Assembly (NCBI GenBank): GCA_964463485.1
Contig: CAYXDO010000143.1
Span: forward strand, 1-30,205
Origin: CAYXDO01 sp964463485
GTDB taxonomy: Bacteria > Myxococcota > Kuafuiibacteriia > Kuafuiibacteriales > Kuafuiibacteriaceae
DNA: 30,205 nucleotides
Direction of reading: 5' to 3'
Of this stretch, positions 7,422 through 16,037 are shown in pieces. Numbering within the stretch: the first letter of the stretch is position 1; each line of letters starts with the position of its first letter. Both the position numbers and the translations under genes were made by a program. Under the pieces are notes generated by a model. It had not been told where the DNA came from. It saw nothing but the letters and a program-made list of their open reading frames with translations, and searched no databases.

Positions 7422-10400
7422 ATGGCGTCGACGAAGAGGCGTGCTGCCGGGATTGCGCAAGAGCTCGAGGAGCTCGATGCCCCACTCGTAGCCGGGCCAC
7501 AGAAGGGCCACAACCGAAGGCCTGAGCCGGTGGTGAGTGAGGACGAACCTGACGACTTGCTCGATCGGCCGGATGAAGACGATGACGAGTTGCTCGGTCG
7601 ACGATCGAAGGCTGTCGACGACCTCCTCGGGGACGACGACGAGGCCGATGACTTGCTCGATAGGCCGAGTGACGGGGAGCTCGACGAGGACGAGGTGGAC
7701 ACGGGGGGCCTCGACCTTTCCGCGGGCGACTTCGAAGAGTCCACTCCCGTGGGTGACGATGAGCGTCCTTTTGAAGAGAAGACGAATGTCGAGGCCCTCG
7801 GCGACGTGGAGGAGGACGCTCAGATCCTCGACCAAGACGAGTTCGAATCGGTCGCCGGCGTGGTGCTCGATCCAGGTGAGGCCTACGAATCGCTAGAGGG
7901 CGACGGCCCTTCGACAGCCGTTTCAGGGTTGCCCGAAAACGAGAAAACCGGCCCGAAGACCGGCGCCAAGCTCCTCGATCCTGCGGACGATGAATTCGAT
8001 CCGCTCCTCGATCCGTCGGACGACGACGATGATGCAGGCGAAGATCTCCTCGATCCCTCGGACGACGATTCGGGTGAGGCGCTGCTGGATTCTTTGGACG
8101 ATGACGATGACGACGGCGCGGAGGTCGCGCTCGAGGTCGGCTCGGACGATGGTCTCGACGACGATGGACTCGACGACGGCATCTTGGCGCGGAGTGACGA
8201 CGAGGACGAGGAGGAGATCCTTCCTTCAGAGCCTGCGCCCCGTCCTGCGCCAAAAGCGCGCTCGGTGCCGCCGGCCAAGAAGCCGCCGGAGCCCGAGGAT
8301 GATGACGACGACATCTCGCTGCCGGACTCCGAACCGCCTGCGCCAAAGAAGCTGGCCAAGCGATCGGAGCCCACGCCTCCGCCCAAAAAGGCGGCCAAAC
8401 GGGATGTGGACGAAGAGGTTCTTCCCGATTCCGAGCCACCTCCTCCAAGGCCGGAGCCCAAGAAGCCACAGAAGGTCGAGGCCCCAAAGGCCAAGCTATC
8501 CGAGCCGCCCAAGAAGCTCTCGGAGCCTCCAGTCGCCGTGCGAAAGAAGGCCGAGCCTTCCCTCGCTGCGGCGATGGCAGCGGCCTCCGACGCGGAAGGT
8601 GACGACGACGAGGAGGAGCCCAGCCTCGAGATGGACTCTGGCCTCGATGATGATTTGGATTTGCCGGAGGAGAGCGCCCCCAAAGCAGCGGCGCCCGCTG
8701 AGAAAGTCCCGGGAGACTTCCTCGACCTACCCATCGAGCTCACCGGCCACGAGGAAGGCCAAGTCGCCTTCGACGCCCAAATCACACCTCTCAAGGTCAT
8801 GTTCGGATGCGCCACGCACAAGTCGAGCGGTTCGTTGCGGTTCAAAGGATCGGCGGGCGGATTCAAGCTCGACTACGCCGACGGTAGCATCGTCGAAGTC
8901 TTCACGAGCGTCGAGAAGCTCGATTTGCCGGCGTTTCTCCTCGACAACGAAGTCTGCGACGAAGAGACGATTCAGAAAGCAAAGAGATCTCTCGAGAACG
9001 AGCGAGCCGAGTCCCTTCAAGCGGCGATGATCCAACGAAACCTCGCTCCTGCCGCGAGTATCAATCGCGCGACGGTGCTCTGGGCCAAGAGTATCCTCGG
9101 TGAAGTCATCCGAATCGACAACGGGTCTTGCCACTTCACCGAAGGCAAAGTGCACACGCCGGCGGTCCCGCTGGCGTTCGGGCCGTGGCAGGCTCCGATC
9201 GAGGCGGTGCGCGCGGGCTTCTTGAAGCGAGACCTCGAACGGCGTCTCGCCCCGGTGATGGAGCAGGCAGCCAGCCTGAACCCAGCCTGTGAGGTCAAGC
9301 TGGACGACGTCGCCTTCCTCACTCCGGAGAAAGCGATCTTCGCGAGCGTCGACGGGGCAAAGACGATCAAGCAGCTCCTCGATTCGGTCAAGAGCGATCA
9401 GGCCCAGCAGATGAACGCGCTCCGCGCGCTCTTCGTGGCGATCGAGAGCACTCTCCTCGTCACCGGTTCGGCGCGTGACGTCGGCCAGATGACCAAGGCC
9501 AAGGAGATTCTCGAGCAATTCGAGAAGATCAAAGACGGAGACGAGTACGCCATTCTAGGAGTGCCGCGCAGCGCCAACGCCCAGATGATTCGAGCGCGGA
9601 TCCAGGAGCTCAAGAAGATTTACGCGGCCGACCCCGAGGGTGAGACTCAGGCGCTCCAGGACGCCAAGGCTCAACTCTTTTCGCTGTTCGAGAAGGCGGT
9701 TCGTACTTTCAGCGCAAGAAAGGACGAGCTCGGCAAGCCGCGAGTCTTGGCGCGACCTGTGAGTGTCATGGAGAAGACCCGGACCGTGGTCGCCCGGGAA
9801 GGCTCCGCGCTGGGGGGCGATGCGGCTCCGGTCGTAGCGGTCGAAGACAACGCGACGAAGGCCAAAAAACTCTTCGACCAGGCCGAGGCGGCGGCGAAGA
9901 GAGGTTCCTACAAAGAAGCCTCCGAGAAGCTCGACAAGGCGAACGAGCTCGATCCCGATCGGAAGACTTTGTACAAGGTTCACCAGATTTACTACAAGTC
10001 GGTCTCTGACAAGACGGACCGGCTTGCCGCGGCGAAGGCTGGCGTCAAAGAAATCGAGACCGCCATGGCCACAGGGATGCAGGTGGCCGAGGGGTGGGTT
10101 CTGATCGGTCGCCTGTACAAATTCGCGCGGGAAAAAGAGTCTTCTGCCAAGGCCTTCGAGAAGGCGGTCGTGCTCGATCCGAACAATCAGGAAGCCAAGA
10201 CCGAGGTCAACATGGCCCAGCGGCGTGGCCTGACTTCGGCTGAAGTACTCGCCGCAGGCTCCCGCGGACCGGCGGCGTCGGCGTTCTCTTTCCTCAAGAA
10301 GAAGATCGAGCAGACCAGTCAAAAGACCGGCATCAAGCTCCCGGCCTTCGACAAGAAGAAGGACGACAAGAAGAAGGACGACAAGAAGAGGCCGGTCAAG

Positions 10401-10448
10401 AAGCCCGACAGCAAGAAGGACGAAGAGGAGGACGACGATATCCCGTGA
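7422..10448 (+). CDS. Acidic DUF4388 / degenerate J-domain / TPR protein
   Basis: About 1008 residues from the ATG at 7422; the open frame reaches back to 7326, but that extension is basic and unlike the rest. Residues 1 to about 425 are extremely rich in Asp/Glu/Pro/Lys, with recurring DDLLDRP and DPLLDPSDDD units, and are likely disordered. Residues about 430-600 fit a DUF4388 (PATAN-like) domain (FLDLPIELTG, GSLRFKGSAGGFKLDYADG). Residues about 706-770 read like a J domain (DEYAILGVPRSANAQMIRAR) but have no HPD tripeptide, so it should not activate Hsp70 in the usual way. TPR-like helices follow (about 809-920), then a Lys/Asp tail with a repeated KKDD unit. DUF4388 and TPR proteins of this kind are common in myxobacteria and are thought to act as signalling or scaffold proteins; the role here is unknown. 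Confidence 0.88.
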   Translation: MASTKRRAAGIAQELEELDAPLVAGPQKGHNRRPEPVVSEDEPDDLLDRPDEDDDELLGRRSKAVDDLLGDDDEADDLLDRPSDGELDEDEVDTGGLDLSAGDFEESTPVGDDERPFEEKTNVEALGDVEEDAQILDQDEFESVAGVVLDPGEAYESLEGDGPSTAVSGLPENEKTGPKTGAKLLDPADDEFDPLLDPSDDDDDAGEDLLDPSDDDSGEALLDSLDDDDDDGAEVALEVGSDDGLDDDGLDDGILARSDDEDEEEILPSEPAPRPAPKARSVPPAKKPPEPEDDDDDISLPDSEPPAPKKLAKRSEPTPPPKKAAKRDVDEEVLPDSEPPPPRPEPKKPQKVEAPKAKLSEPPKKLSEPPVAVRKKAEPSLAAAMAAASDAEGDDDEEEPSLEMDSGLDDDLDLPEESAPKAAAPAEKVPGDFLDLPIELTGHEEGQVAFDAQITPLKVMFGCATHKSSGSLRFKGSAGGFKLDYADGSIVEVFTSVEKLDLPAFLLDNEVCDEETIQKAKRSLENERAESLQAAMIQRNLAPAASINRATVLWAKSILGEVIRIDNGSCHFTEGKVHTPAVPLAFGPWQAPIEAVRAGFLKRDLERRLAPVMEQAASLNPACEVKLDDVAFLTPEKAIFASVDGAKTIKQLLDSVKSDQAQQMNALRALFVAIESTLLVTGSARDVGQMTKAKEILEQFEKIKDGDEYAILGVPRSANAQMIRARIQELKKIYAADPEGETQALQDAKAQLFSLFEKAVRTFSARKDELGKPRVLARPVSVMEKTRTVVAREGSALGGDAAPVVAVEDNATKAKKLFDQAEAAAKRGSYKEASEKLDKANELDPDRKTLYKVHQIYYKSVSDKTDRLAAAKAGVKEIETAMATGMQVAEGWVLIGRLYKFAREKESSAKAFEKAVVLDPNNQEAKTEVNMAQRRGLTSAEVLAAGSRGPAASAFSFLKKKIEQTSQKTGIKLPAFDKKKDDKKKDDKKRPVKKPDSKKDEEEDDDIP

Positions 10449-10512
10449 GTCCTCGCGCGCTCTTCGACGGAGTGACTTCCTTCGCCAAACCTAGTTATCG
10501 CTTCGGACCGAA

Positions 10513-11901
10513 ATGCAAGACGGCACGCTGCTCCAACGGGCCTTCATGGTCTGGAGCCTCCTCGCCGCGACGGCGAGTCTGTTGGTCGGGTTCTTCGTCG
10601 GACCCGCCGCCGCCGCCATTCCCGTGGGGGCGCTCTTCGGCATCTTCGCCTTCGGAGTGATTTTTTCGAGCGGCCGCGCCTCGAGTCGGCAGGCCGCCCG
10701 CTCCGCCGTCGAGGCGCCGCGCGCCGAGTCCTCGAGCTCATCGACGGCATCCTTTCGAGCGATGGCGCCCCTCGTGATCGCCGCGGCGATCGTCAGGATC
10801 GTAGCGGCGGTCTTCTTGAACATGACCGGGCTCGCGCTCTCACTGGCGCCCGATAGTATCGGTTATTACTGGTACGGCCGCGCGATCGCCGGCGCGTGGA
10901 AGTACGGTCGTGTGGATCCATCCGCCATGGCTGGATACCAACCCATGTCGTTCTATCAGAATCTCAATGGAGTCACTGCCTACTTCGTCGGCGAAGCGAC
11001 TCCTCTGACGTTGAGCACACTCAACGCACTCGTCGGTACGTTCGCCGCTTGGTTGGTGAGTCGGCTCGCGCTGGAAATGTATGGAGCGATCGCGGCCCGA
11101 AGGGCCTTCTGGTTGGCAGCGTTCTTTCCCTCGCTGATTCTCTGGACCAGCCTCAACCTTCGGGAGTCTTGGGCGTTCATGGCGGTCATGGGATCTGTGC
11201 TGTCGCTCTACCGACTTCGCGCGAAATTCTCCGTCCGAGAGCTCCTGTGGTTCGCCGCGTACATGAGCTTCCTACCCTTCATTCGTACTTACATGCTCGC
11301 GCTGGTCGCCGTGGGCGTCGTTGCGTCGTTCCTCGTGGTGAGTGTTCGGCAGCTCCCGTACGCGGCGGTCACGCTGCTCGTCGTCGCGCTGCTCCTCAGA
11401 TCGGCGTCGGGGGCCTTCGAGCTCGACACCAACCTCGATCCCTACCGGCAGCTCGAGAAAATGCAGAGTATGAAGGCGGGTATGTCGAGCGGCGCGGCAG
11501 GTTATCACGAGGACGTCGACATCTCATCGCCAGGAGCTGCGCTCTTGTACCTACCGCTCGGGGCGGCCTACTTCTTGTTCTCTCCCTTTCCTTGGACCGT
11601 GAGTAGTCCGCGACAAGCCATCGCTGCCCTCGAGGCGCTCGTGTGGCTCTTCTTTTTCTTCGGCGCGTGCAGAGAGATCCTCCGCTCCGTCCGCACGAGG
11701 TTTCGTCACATCGTGCTCCCACTCATGGTCACTCTCGTCGTGACCGCGGCCTACAGCCTCGTGGAGGGGAACGAAGGCACCGCCTACCGTCATCGCTCCA
11801 TGGTGCTGATCTTTTTCTTCGTTTTCGCCGCGGGTGACTATGCCCACAAGCGAATGAGTGGGCTCGGCGACCCTGGGACGCTCGCCGTACGGAGGGCCTG
11901 A
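10513..11901 (+). CDS. Polytopic membrane protein, possible GT-C glycosyltransferase
   Basis: A 462-residue membrane protein with about ten hydrophobic segments. After two N-terminal helices and a Ser/Ala/Arg-rich cytoplasmic linker (about 55-80) there is a loop with APDSIGYYWYGRAIAG (near 115), which resembles the first extracytoplasmic loop (acidic residue then aromatic/Gly) of ArnT/PMT-like glycosyltransferases. Another loop, NLRESWAF near 218, recurs in such proteins. The large loop at about 295-340 is hydrophilic. Gene order suggests expression with the downstream dehydratase (3-base gap). Function is inferred only from topology and the first loop. Confidence 0.75.
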   Translation: MQDGTLLQRAFMVWSLLAATASLLVGFFVGPAAAAIPVGALFGIFAFGVIFSSGRASSRQAARSAVEAPRAESSSSSTASFRAMAPLVIAAAIVRIVAAVFLNMTGLALSLAPDSIGYYWYGRAIAGAWKYGRVDPSAMAGYQPMSFYQNLNGVTAYFVGEATPLTLSTLNALVGTFAAWLVSRLALEMYGAIAARRAFWLAAFFPSLILWTSLNLRESWAFMAVMGSVLSLYRLRAKFSVRELLWFAAYMSFLPFIRTYMLALVAVGVVASFLVVSVRQLPYAAVTLLVVALLLRSASGAFELDTNLDPYRQLEKMQSMKAGMSSGAAGYHEDVDISSPGAALLYLPLGAAYFLFSPFPWTVSSPRQAIAALEALVWLFFFFGACREILRSVRTRFRHIVLPLMVTLVVTAAYSLVEGNEGTAYRHRSMVLIFFFVFAAGDYAHKRMSGLGDPGTLAVRRA

Positions 11902-11904
11902 GTC

Positions 11905-12879
11905 GTGTTCGATCGACCTTTGCAGAGACCGGCCGCTCTCATGACACCGACCTTCGAGGACGTACGAACGGCCCAGCTACGGATCTCGGGTCGTGTTCAT
12001 CGAACTCCGGTCATCACGTCCTCGAGCCTCGATCACATGATGGGCGCCGAGGTTTTTTACAAGTGCGAGAACCTCCAGCGAATCGGGGCCTTCAAGTTTC
12101 GCGGCGCTTCCAACGCCGTCATGTCGCTGAGCGACGAGGAAGCGGCCAAGGGCGTAGTCACTCACTCCTCTGGAAACTTCGCCCAGGCGCTCGCCCTGTC
12201 GGCCCGGCTCCGAGGGATCCCGGCGCATGTCGTCATGCCCGAAGGCTCATCGCTGCCGAAGATCGAGGCCGTGCGTGACTTCGGTGCGGAGACGACCTTT
12301 TGCGCTCCGAACCTGGCTGCTCGAGAAGCGACCGCCTCCGCTGTGCAAGCACGCACCGGAGCGACCTTCGTACATCCCTACGACGATACTTTCGTGATCG
12401 CAGGGCAGGGGACCGCTGCGTTGGAGCTACTCGAAGAGTGTCCGGACCTCGACGCCGTGGCTGCGCCTCTCGGTGGCGGTGGGCTCCTCGCGGGGACCGC
12501 TCTGGCCGCCGAAGGCCTCGCTCCGGGTGCTCGAGTGATTGGGGTGGAGCCCTCCGCGGCCGACGATGCGCGACAGAGCCTGCTCGAAGGCCACATCGTC
12601 CAAGCCAGGAATCTGCCCACGATCGCGGATGGCCTTCGCACTTCGCTCGGGACGCTCACCTTCGCCGTGCTGAGGCGCACCGTGGCGGAGGTCGTGACCG
12701 CCTCGGAAGCGGAGATCGCCGCGGCCATGAAGCTGTTCCTTTCGCGAACGAAGCTCCTCATCGAGCCTTCGTCCGCGGTGGTCGTAGCGGCCCTGTTGGC
12801 GAAGCGGCTGGCGGGTCGAAGGATCGGAGTGATTCTCAGCGGAGGAAACGTCGATCTCGATCACCTTCCCTGGATTTGA
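11905..12879 (+). CDS. Serine/threonine dehydratase or serine racemase (PLP fold II)
   Basis: A 324-residue fold-type II PLP enzyme. The PLP lysine lies in the FKFRGASNAV motif (about K64), the substrate loop is SSGNFAQALALSA, and the phosphate-binding glycine loop is PLGGGGLLAG near residue 195. It lacks the C-terminal ACT regulatory domain of biosynthetic IlvA (about 500 residues), so it is of the catabolic threonine dehydratase/serine racemase size. Products would be 2-oxobutyrate or pyruvate plus ammonia, or D-serine. The GTG at 11905 has a good ribosome site (GGAGG at 11892-11896); an ATG at 11941 in the same frame is closer to the usual N-terminus and is a reasonable alternative. Confidence 0.9.
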   Translation: MFDRPLQRPAALMTPTFEDVRTAQLRISGRVHRTPVITSSSLDHMMGAEVFYKCENLQRIGAFKFRGASNAVMSLSDEEAAKGVVTHSSGNFAQALALSARLRGIPAHVVMPEGSSLPKIEAVRDFGAETTFCAPNLAAREATASAVQARTGATFVHPYDDTFVIAGQGTAALELLEECPDLDAVAAPLGGGGLLAGTALAAEGLAPGARVIGVEPSAADDARQSLLEGHIVQARNLPTIADGLRTSLGTLTFAVLRRTVAEVVTASEAEIAAAMKLFLSRTKLLIEPSSAVVVAALLAKRLAGRRIGVILSGGNVDLDHLPWI

Positions 12880-12917
12880 CGAATGCATCGGGACGCTCGG
12901 GCCGCTAGCATCCCGGT

Positions 12918-14987
12918 ATGTCGCGTTTTTGGTTTGTGCTCGCGCTGATGGGTCTGACCCGTTGTGCGTGCGACGAAGATTCGAGCGGAGCGAGCGATGG
13001 AGCGGCCGCCGACGGACCGATGAGCCTCGACGGTGCGACCGTCGACGATGATGTGGGCCTTGGCGACGCCGCTTCGGCGGTCACGTCCCTCGAGCTCACT
13101 CCGGCGAGCTCGACACTCACCACGGACGGAGTCACTCCGGCGAGAGTCACTTACCACGTCGTGGCTCACCGAGCGGATGGATCGACGGAGGACGTGACTT
13201 CGACTTCGTTGTTCTCGACCATGCCCAGCCTTGGGACGTTTTCTGGCGCCGAGCTCAGCACGACCGACGCGGGTGAGACGGTCGTTCGGGCGACGTACCA
13301 AGGGGTCTCGGCGGACGCGAGCCTCCGGGTCGTGCTTCAGGCGCTCGTACTCGTCCCCGTCGCAGGGTCTGATCCGCTCCCCAACAATCCGAGCACGGTC
13401 GTCTCCGGGGCTCCGCTCGATCCGGCGCGCGCTCCCGCCGTAGTGTATCCAAACGACGGCGTGCTCATTCCGAACAACCTCGGAGCGCTCGAGCTTCACT
13501 TCCTTCCGGGCGCCGGCAACTCACTCTTCGAGGTCGCCCTCGAATCGCCGTTCGTGAGCGTCCGAATCTACACACGCTGCAACCCTTTGGCGAACGGCTG
13601 TCTGCTCACGCTCGACGGCGATGTCTTCAGAGGCGTGGCGATGGCCTCGCGCGGCGCTCCGGCCCTGCAATTGGTAGTGCGCGGAGCCGATGACGCGGGC
13701 TCTGGAGTAGGCGCCTCCGCGCCGCTATCCATCTCCTTCTCCGCCCGTCCGGTTCAGGGCGGACTCTACTATTGGACCACTTCCAACGGAACGGCCATCA
13801 TGAGAGTCGACTTCGGTGAGTTGACTCGGCCTCCCGAGCGATTCTTCCCGTTCGCCGGCGACTCGGCTTGCTATGGGTGCCATGCCCTCTCGCCCAACGG
13901 GGAGCGGATGACACTCTCCCACGCTGGGCAGTGGCAAGGGCAACTCACTTTGCTGGAGGTCGGCTCCGGACAGATCGCGTTGACGCGTAGCGACGACCAC
14001 CGCGAACAATTCCAGACGTGGGCGCCGGCATCCGACCGATTTGCCGGAGTCTTCGGAGACGGAGATCCGCCCGACACGAACATCCGAATCCGCGACGGGC
14101 GGACCGGCCTGGTCATCGAGTCCATACCCATAGGGAACGAGGTGACCCATCCGGACTGGTCGCCCCGTGGCGACCGAATTGCTTTCACGTGGGTGACGCA
14201 TCACGAGACTTCGCAGCGTCCAGGCCGCGGAGGTCTCGGAGTCGTGAAGTACCAGGCGGGACGGTGGTCCGGCCCAGAGATGGTGCTCGCTCCGATCGAC
14301 GGAAAGAACCGCTACACGCCGGCGCACTCTCCGGACGGCCGATTTCTCGTATATGCCGAGTCCACGTGTCCCCAAGGGTCCACCTACGAAGCGAGCTGTG
14401 ACGGGGACGCCGACCCCTCCTCTAGAATCTTTGCGGTGACCTCGAGCCTCGCCTCACCGATAGAGCTGAGTCGTGTGAACGCGCCGGGCGCCGCCGACCA
14501 CGGCGCCACGGACCTGTCGAACACTTTCCCGAAGTGGGCTCCGTTCGTCGACGAGCGCTTCCGGGATGGGTCTGGAAGCGTCACCTGGATCACGATCTCG
14601 TCGCGCCGCGCGTATGGGTTGCGCCAAGGCGGCGGAGATCAATGGCTTTGGATGGCGGCCGTGGACCCCGAGGCGGTCATGGCCGGACGGGACGGCAGTT
14701 ACGCGGCTTTTGCACTTCCCTTTCAAGACTTCAGCACGTCCAATCATATGGCCCAGTGGGCTGCGCGTTTCGTGCCTACCCAACCCACGGACGGAGGCCC
14801 CGACCCCGGAAACGACGGAGACGGATCGACAGGGTCCGATGGCGGGCCCGATCCCGGCAATCAGGGAGACGGCGGTGAGTGCCTCGTCGTGGGTGACCCT
14901 TGCGACCCCGCCAGCGACCGATGCTGCACCGGCGCGGCCTGTCGATCGAACGGTCCGGGCGTATTCATCTGTCGCCCCGACTTGTGA
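12918..14987 (+). CDS. Secreted/lipoprotein beta-propeller protein with CxxCH motif
   Basis: A 689-residue exported protein. The N-terminus is a signal sequence ending LTRCAC, an imperfect lipobox, so C16 or C18 may be acylated. An acidic low-complexity spacer follows, then an Ig-like (bacterial Big-type) domain at about 55-140 (SLELTPASSTLTTDGVTPAR). The C-terminal half has TolB/PD40-like propeller blades: SPNGERMTLSH, HPDWSPRGDRIAFTW and AHSPDGRFLVYAES. Between them is CYGCHALSPNG, a CxxCH at C318/C321/H322, which is the c-type heme attachment signature. A Gly/Asp-rich linker and a six-cysteine tail (CDPASDRCCTGAAC) end the protein, suggesting disulfide-knot folding outside the cytoplasm. 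Substrate or partner unknown. Confidence 0.85.
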   Translation: MSRFWFVLALMGLTRCACDEDSSGASDGAAADGPMSLDGATVDDDVGLGDAASAVTSLELTPASSTLTTDGVTPARVTYHVVAHRADGSTEDVTSTSLFSTMPSLGTFSGAELSTTDAGETVVRATYQGVSADASLRVVLQALVLVPVAGSDPLPNNPSTVVSGAPLDPARAPAVVYPNDGVLIPNNLGALELHFLPGAGNSLFEVALESPFVSVRIYTRCNPLANGCLLTLDGDVFRGVAMASRGAPALQLVVRGADDAGSGVGASAPLSISFSARPVQGGLYYWTTSNGTAIMRVDFGELTRPPERFFPFAGDSACYGCHALSPNGERMTLSHAGQWQGQLTLLEVGSGQIALTRSDDHREQFQTWAPASDRFAGVFGDGDPPDTNIRIRDGRTGLVIESIPIGNEVTHPDWSPRGDRIAFTWVTHHETSQRPGRGGLGVVKYQAGRWSGPEMVLAPIDGKNRYTPAHSPDGRFLVYAESTCPQGSTYEASCDGDADPSSRIFAVTSSLASPIELSRVNAPGAADHGATDLSNTFPKWAPFVDERFRDGSGSVTWITISSRRAYGLRQGGGDQWLWMAAVDPEAVMAGRDGSYAAFALPFQDFSTSNHMAQWAARFVPTQPTDGGPDPGNDGDGSTGSDGGPDPGNQGDGGECLVVGDPCDPASDRCCTGAACRSNGPGVFICRPDL

Positions 14988-15001
14988 ATCGGGCTCGATT
15001 C
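14986..15001. terminator. Hairpin between convergent genes
   Basis: GAATCG (14986-14991) and CGATTC (14996-15001) form a perfect 6-bp stem with a GGCT loop. It begins at the stop codon of the plus-strand lipoprotein and lies just before the stop of the convergent minus-strand gene at 15023. It could end transcription from both sides, although there is no U-tract. Confidence 0.4.
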
Positions 15002-15022
15002 TCCGTATTCTTACGGGCTGAC

Positions 15023-16027
15023 TCAGCGTGTCACGAATCGGACGAGGCCCACCGCCGCGATGACACCACCGAGGATCCACAGGACCATCCAGAGCTTTTG
15101 GAGCGACGGTCGTTCGATCGGTGATGTGACCGGGGCGCGCTCCCGCTTCGTTTTGGTCGGCGCGCGCTCCCGATCGAGGTCGGGCGTTCGTTCGAGGTCG
15201 CCCCGGATGCCCTCGTCGACGAGCTTCCGCAAGCTCTCGAGCTCGCCGCACAGCTCTCGGAGGGCCTCCTCGGAGATCAGGAGCAGTCGAGCGTCCTCGA
15301 GCACGCGGAGAGTATCTGAGTGTTTGATCGACTGCATACACGCTCGAATGCCGAAGACCTCGCCGGCTCTCGCGTCGCGTTTGTTGGACTGGCCGCCGTG
15401 CTCGAAGCTCTCGACCTCCAAGCGACCGGACTCGAAGACGTACACCGACCCGGCCTCGTCGCCGGCCTGATAGACCGTGCTTCCCGAGGGCACTTCGATC
15501 GAGTTCATTCGCGCAAACACGGCGCGGAGCTCGTGCAGCGGGAGCGCCCTGAGTGCAGAGTGTCGGGTGAGAAAGGAGACGAGCGAGCGCACGTGCTCGC
15601 TGTCGGAAGCCGGCATTTTGCGATCGGAGGGTGCCTCGTAGCGAGTATGATTGGCGCCCCAATCGCCCTCGGGCTCTTCGTCGACCACGACGAGCGGGGC
15701 CATGGGTACGCTTTTGGGTGCTTCGATGACGGGCTCGGGGACTTCGACCTCGAATTGCACGGCTTTGACCGCGGCCTCGATCCGTTTGTCTTGAAGCTTA
15801 CCGCGATCGATCGCCGACATCTCCTGAGTTGGGTGCGGGTCCTCGAGGAAGTCTCGATCAGTGACGGCGTCGGGGATCTTGCTGGACCGACTTGGGGGAG
15901 GGAGCTTGCTGGGGCGGACCGGGGCAGGGGCGACGACGGTTTTCGGGAGCGAAATGTCCGGGACTCTCGCAGAGTCCGTGGGGACCGACTCTTCGAAGCC
16001 GTCCTCGCTGTCGTCGCCGCTCACCAC
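15023..16027 (-). CDS. Tail-anchored cyclic-nucleotide-binding-domain protein
   Basis: A 334-residue protein starting at GTG. Residues 1 to about 145 are Pro/Ser/acidic and likely disordered. A CRP-like cyclic-nucleotide-binding fold covers about 150-270 (SLVSFLTRHSALRALPLHEL, VYQAGDEAGSVYVFESGRLE, AGEVFGIRACMQ). The usual phosphate-cassette sequence (GE.AL..(T/S)PRAA) is not clear (GEVFGIRACM lacks the Arg), so ligand binding is uncertain. There is no HTH domain. The last 23 residues are one hydrophobic helix (LWMVLWILGGVIAAVGLVRF), predicting a C-terminal membrane anchor. It lies 10 bases after the MaoC-type hydratase gene, in one operon. Confidence 0.85.
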   Translation of the reverse strand: MVSGDDSEDGFEESVPTDSARVPDISLPKTVVAPAPVRPSKLPPPSRSSKIPDAVTDRDFLEDPHPTQEMSAIDRGKLQDKRIEAAVKAVQFEVEVPEPVIEAPKSVPMAPLVVVDEEPEGDWGANHTRYEAPSDRKMPASDSEHVRSLVSFLTRHSALRALPLHELRAVFARMNSIEVPSGSTVYQAGDEAGSVYVFESGRLEVESFEHGGQSNKRDARAGEVFGIRACMQSIKHSDTLRVLEDARLLLISEEALRELCGELESLRKLVDEGIRGDLERTPDLDRERAPTKTKRERAPVTSPIERPSLQKLWMVLWILGGVIAAVGLVRFVTR

Positions 16028-16037
16028 GCGATCGAGT

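Noticed and set aside
7420..8866. Long antisense frames opposite the acidic protein
   Set aside because: They are Arg- or Ser-rich low-complexity products of the Asp/Glu codon repeats on the other strand.
14454..15662. Long minus-strand open frame (402 codons)
   Set aside because: It is Arg/Pro-rich, lies opposite the end of the propeller lipoprotein and across the CNB-domain gene, and has no motifs; it is a GC-rich antisense shadow.
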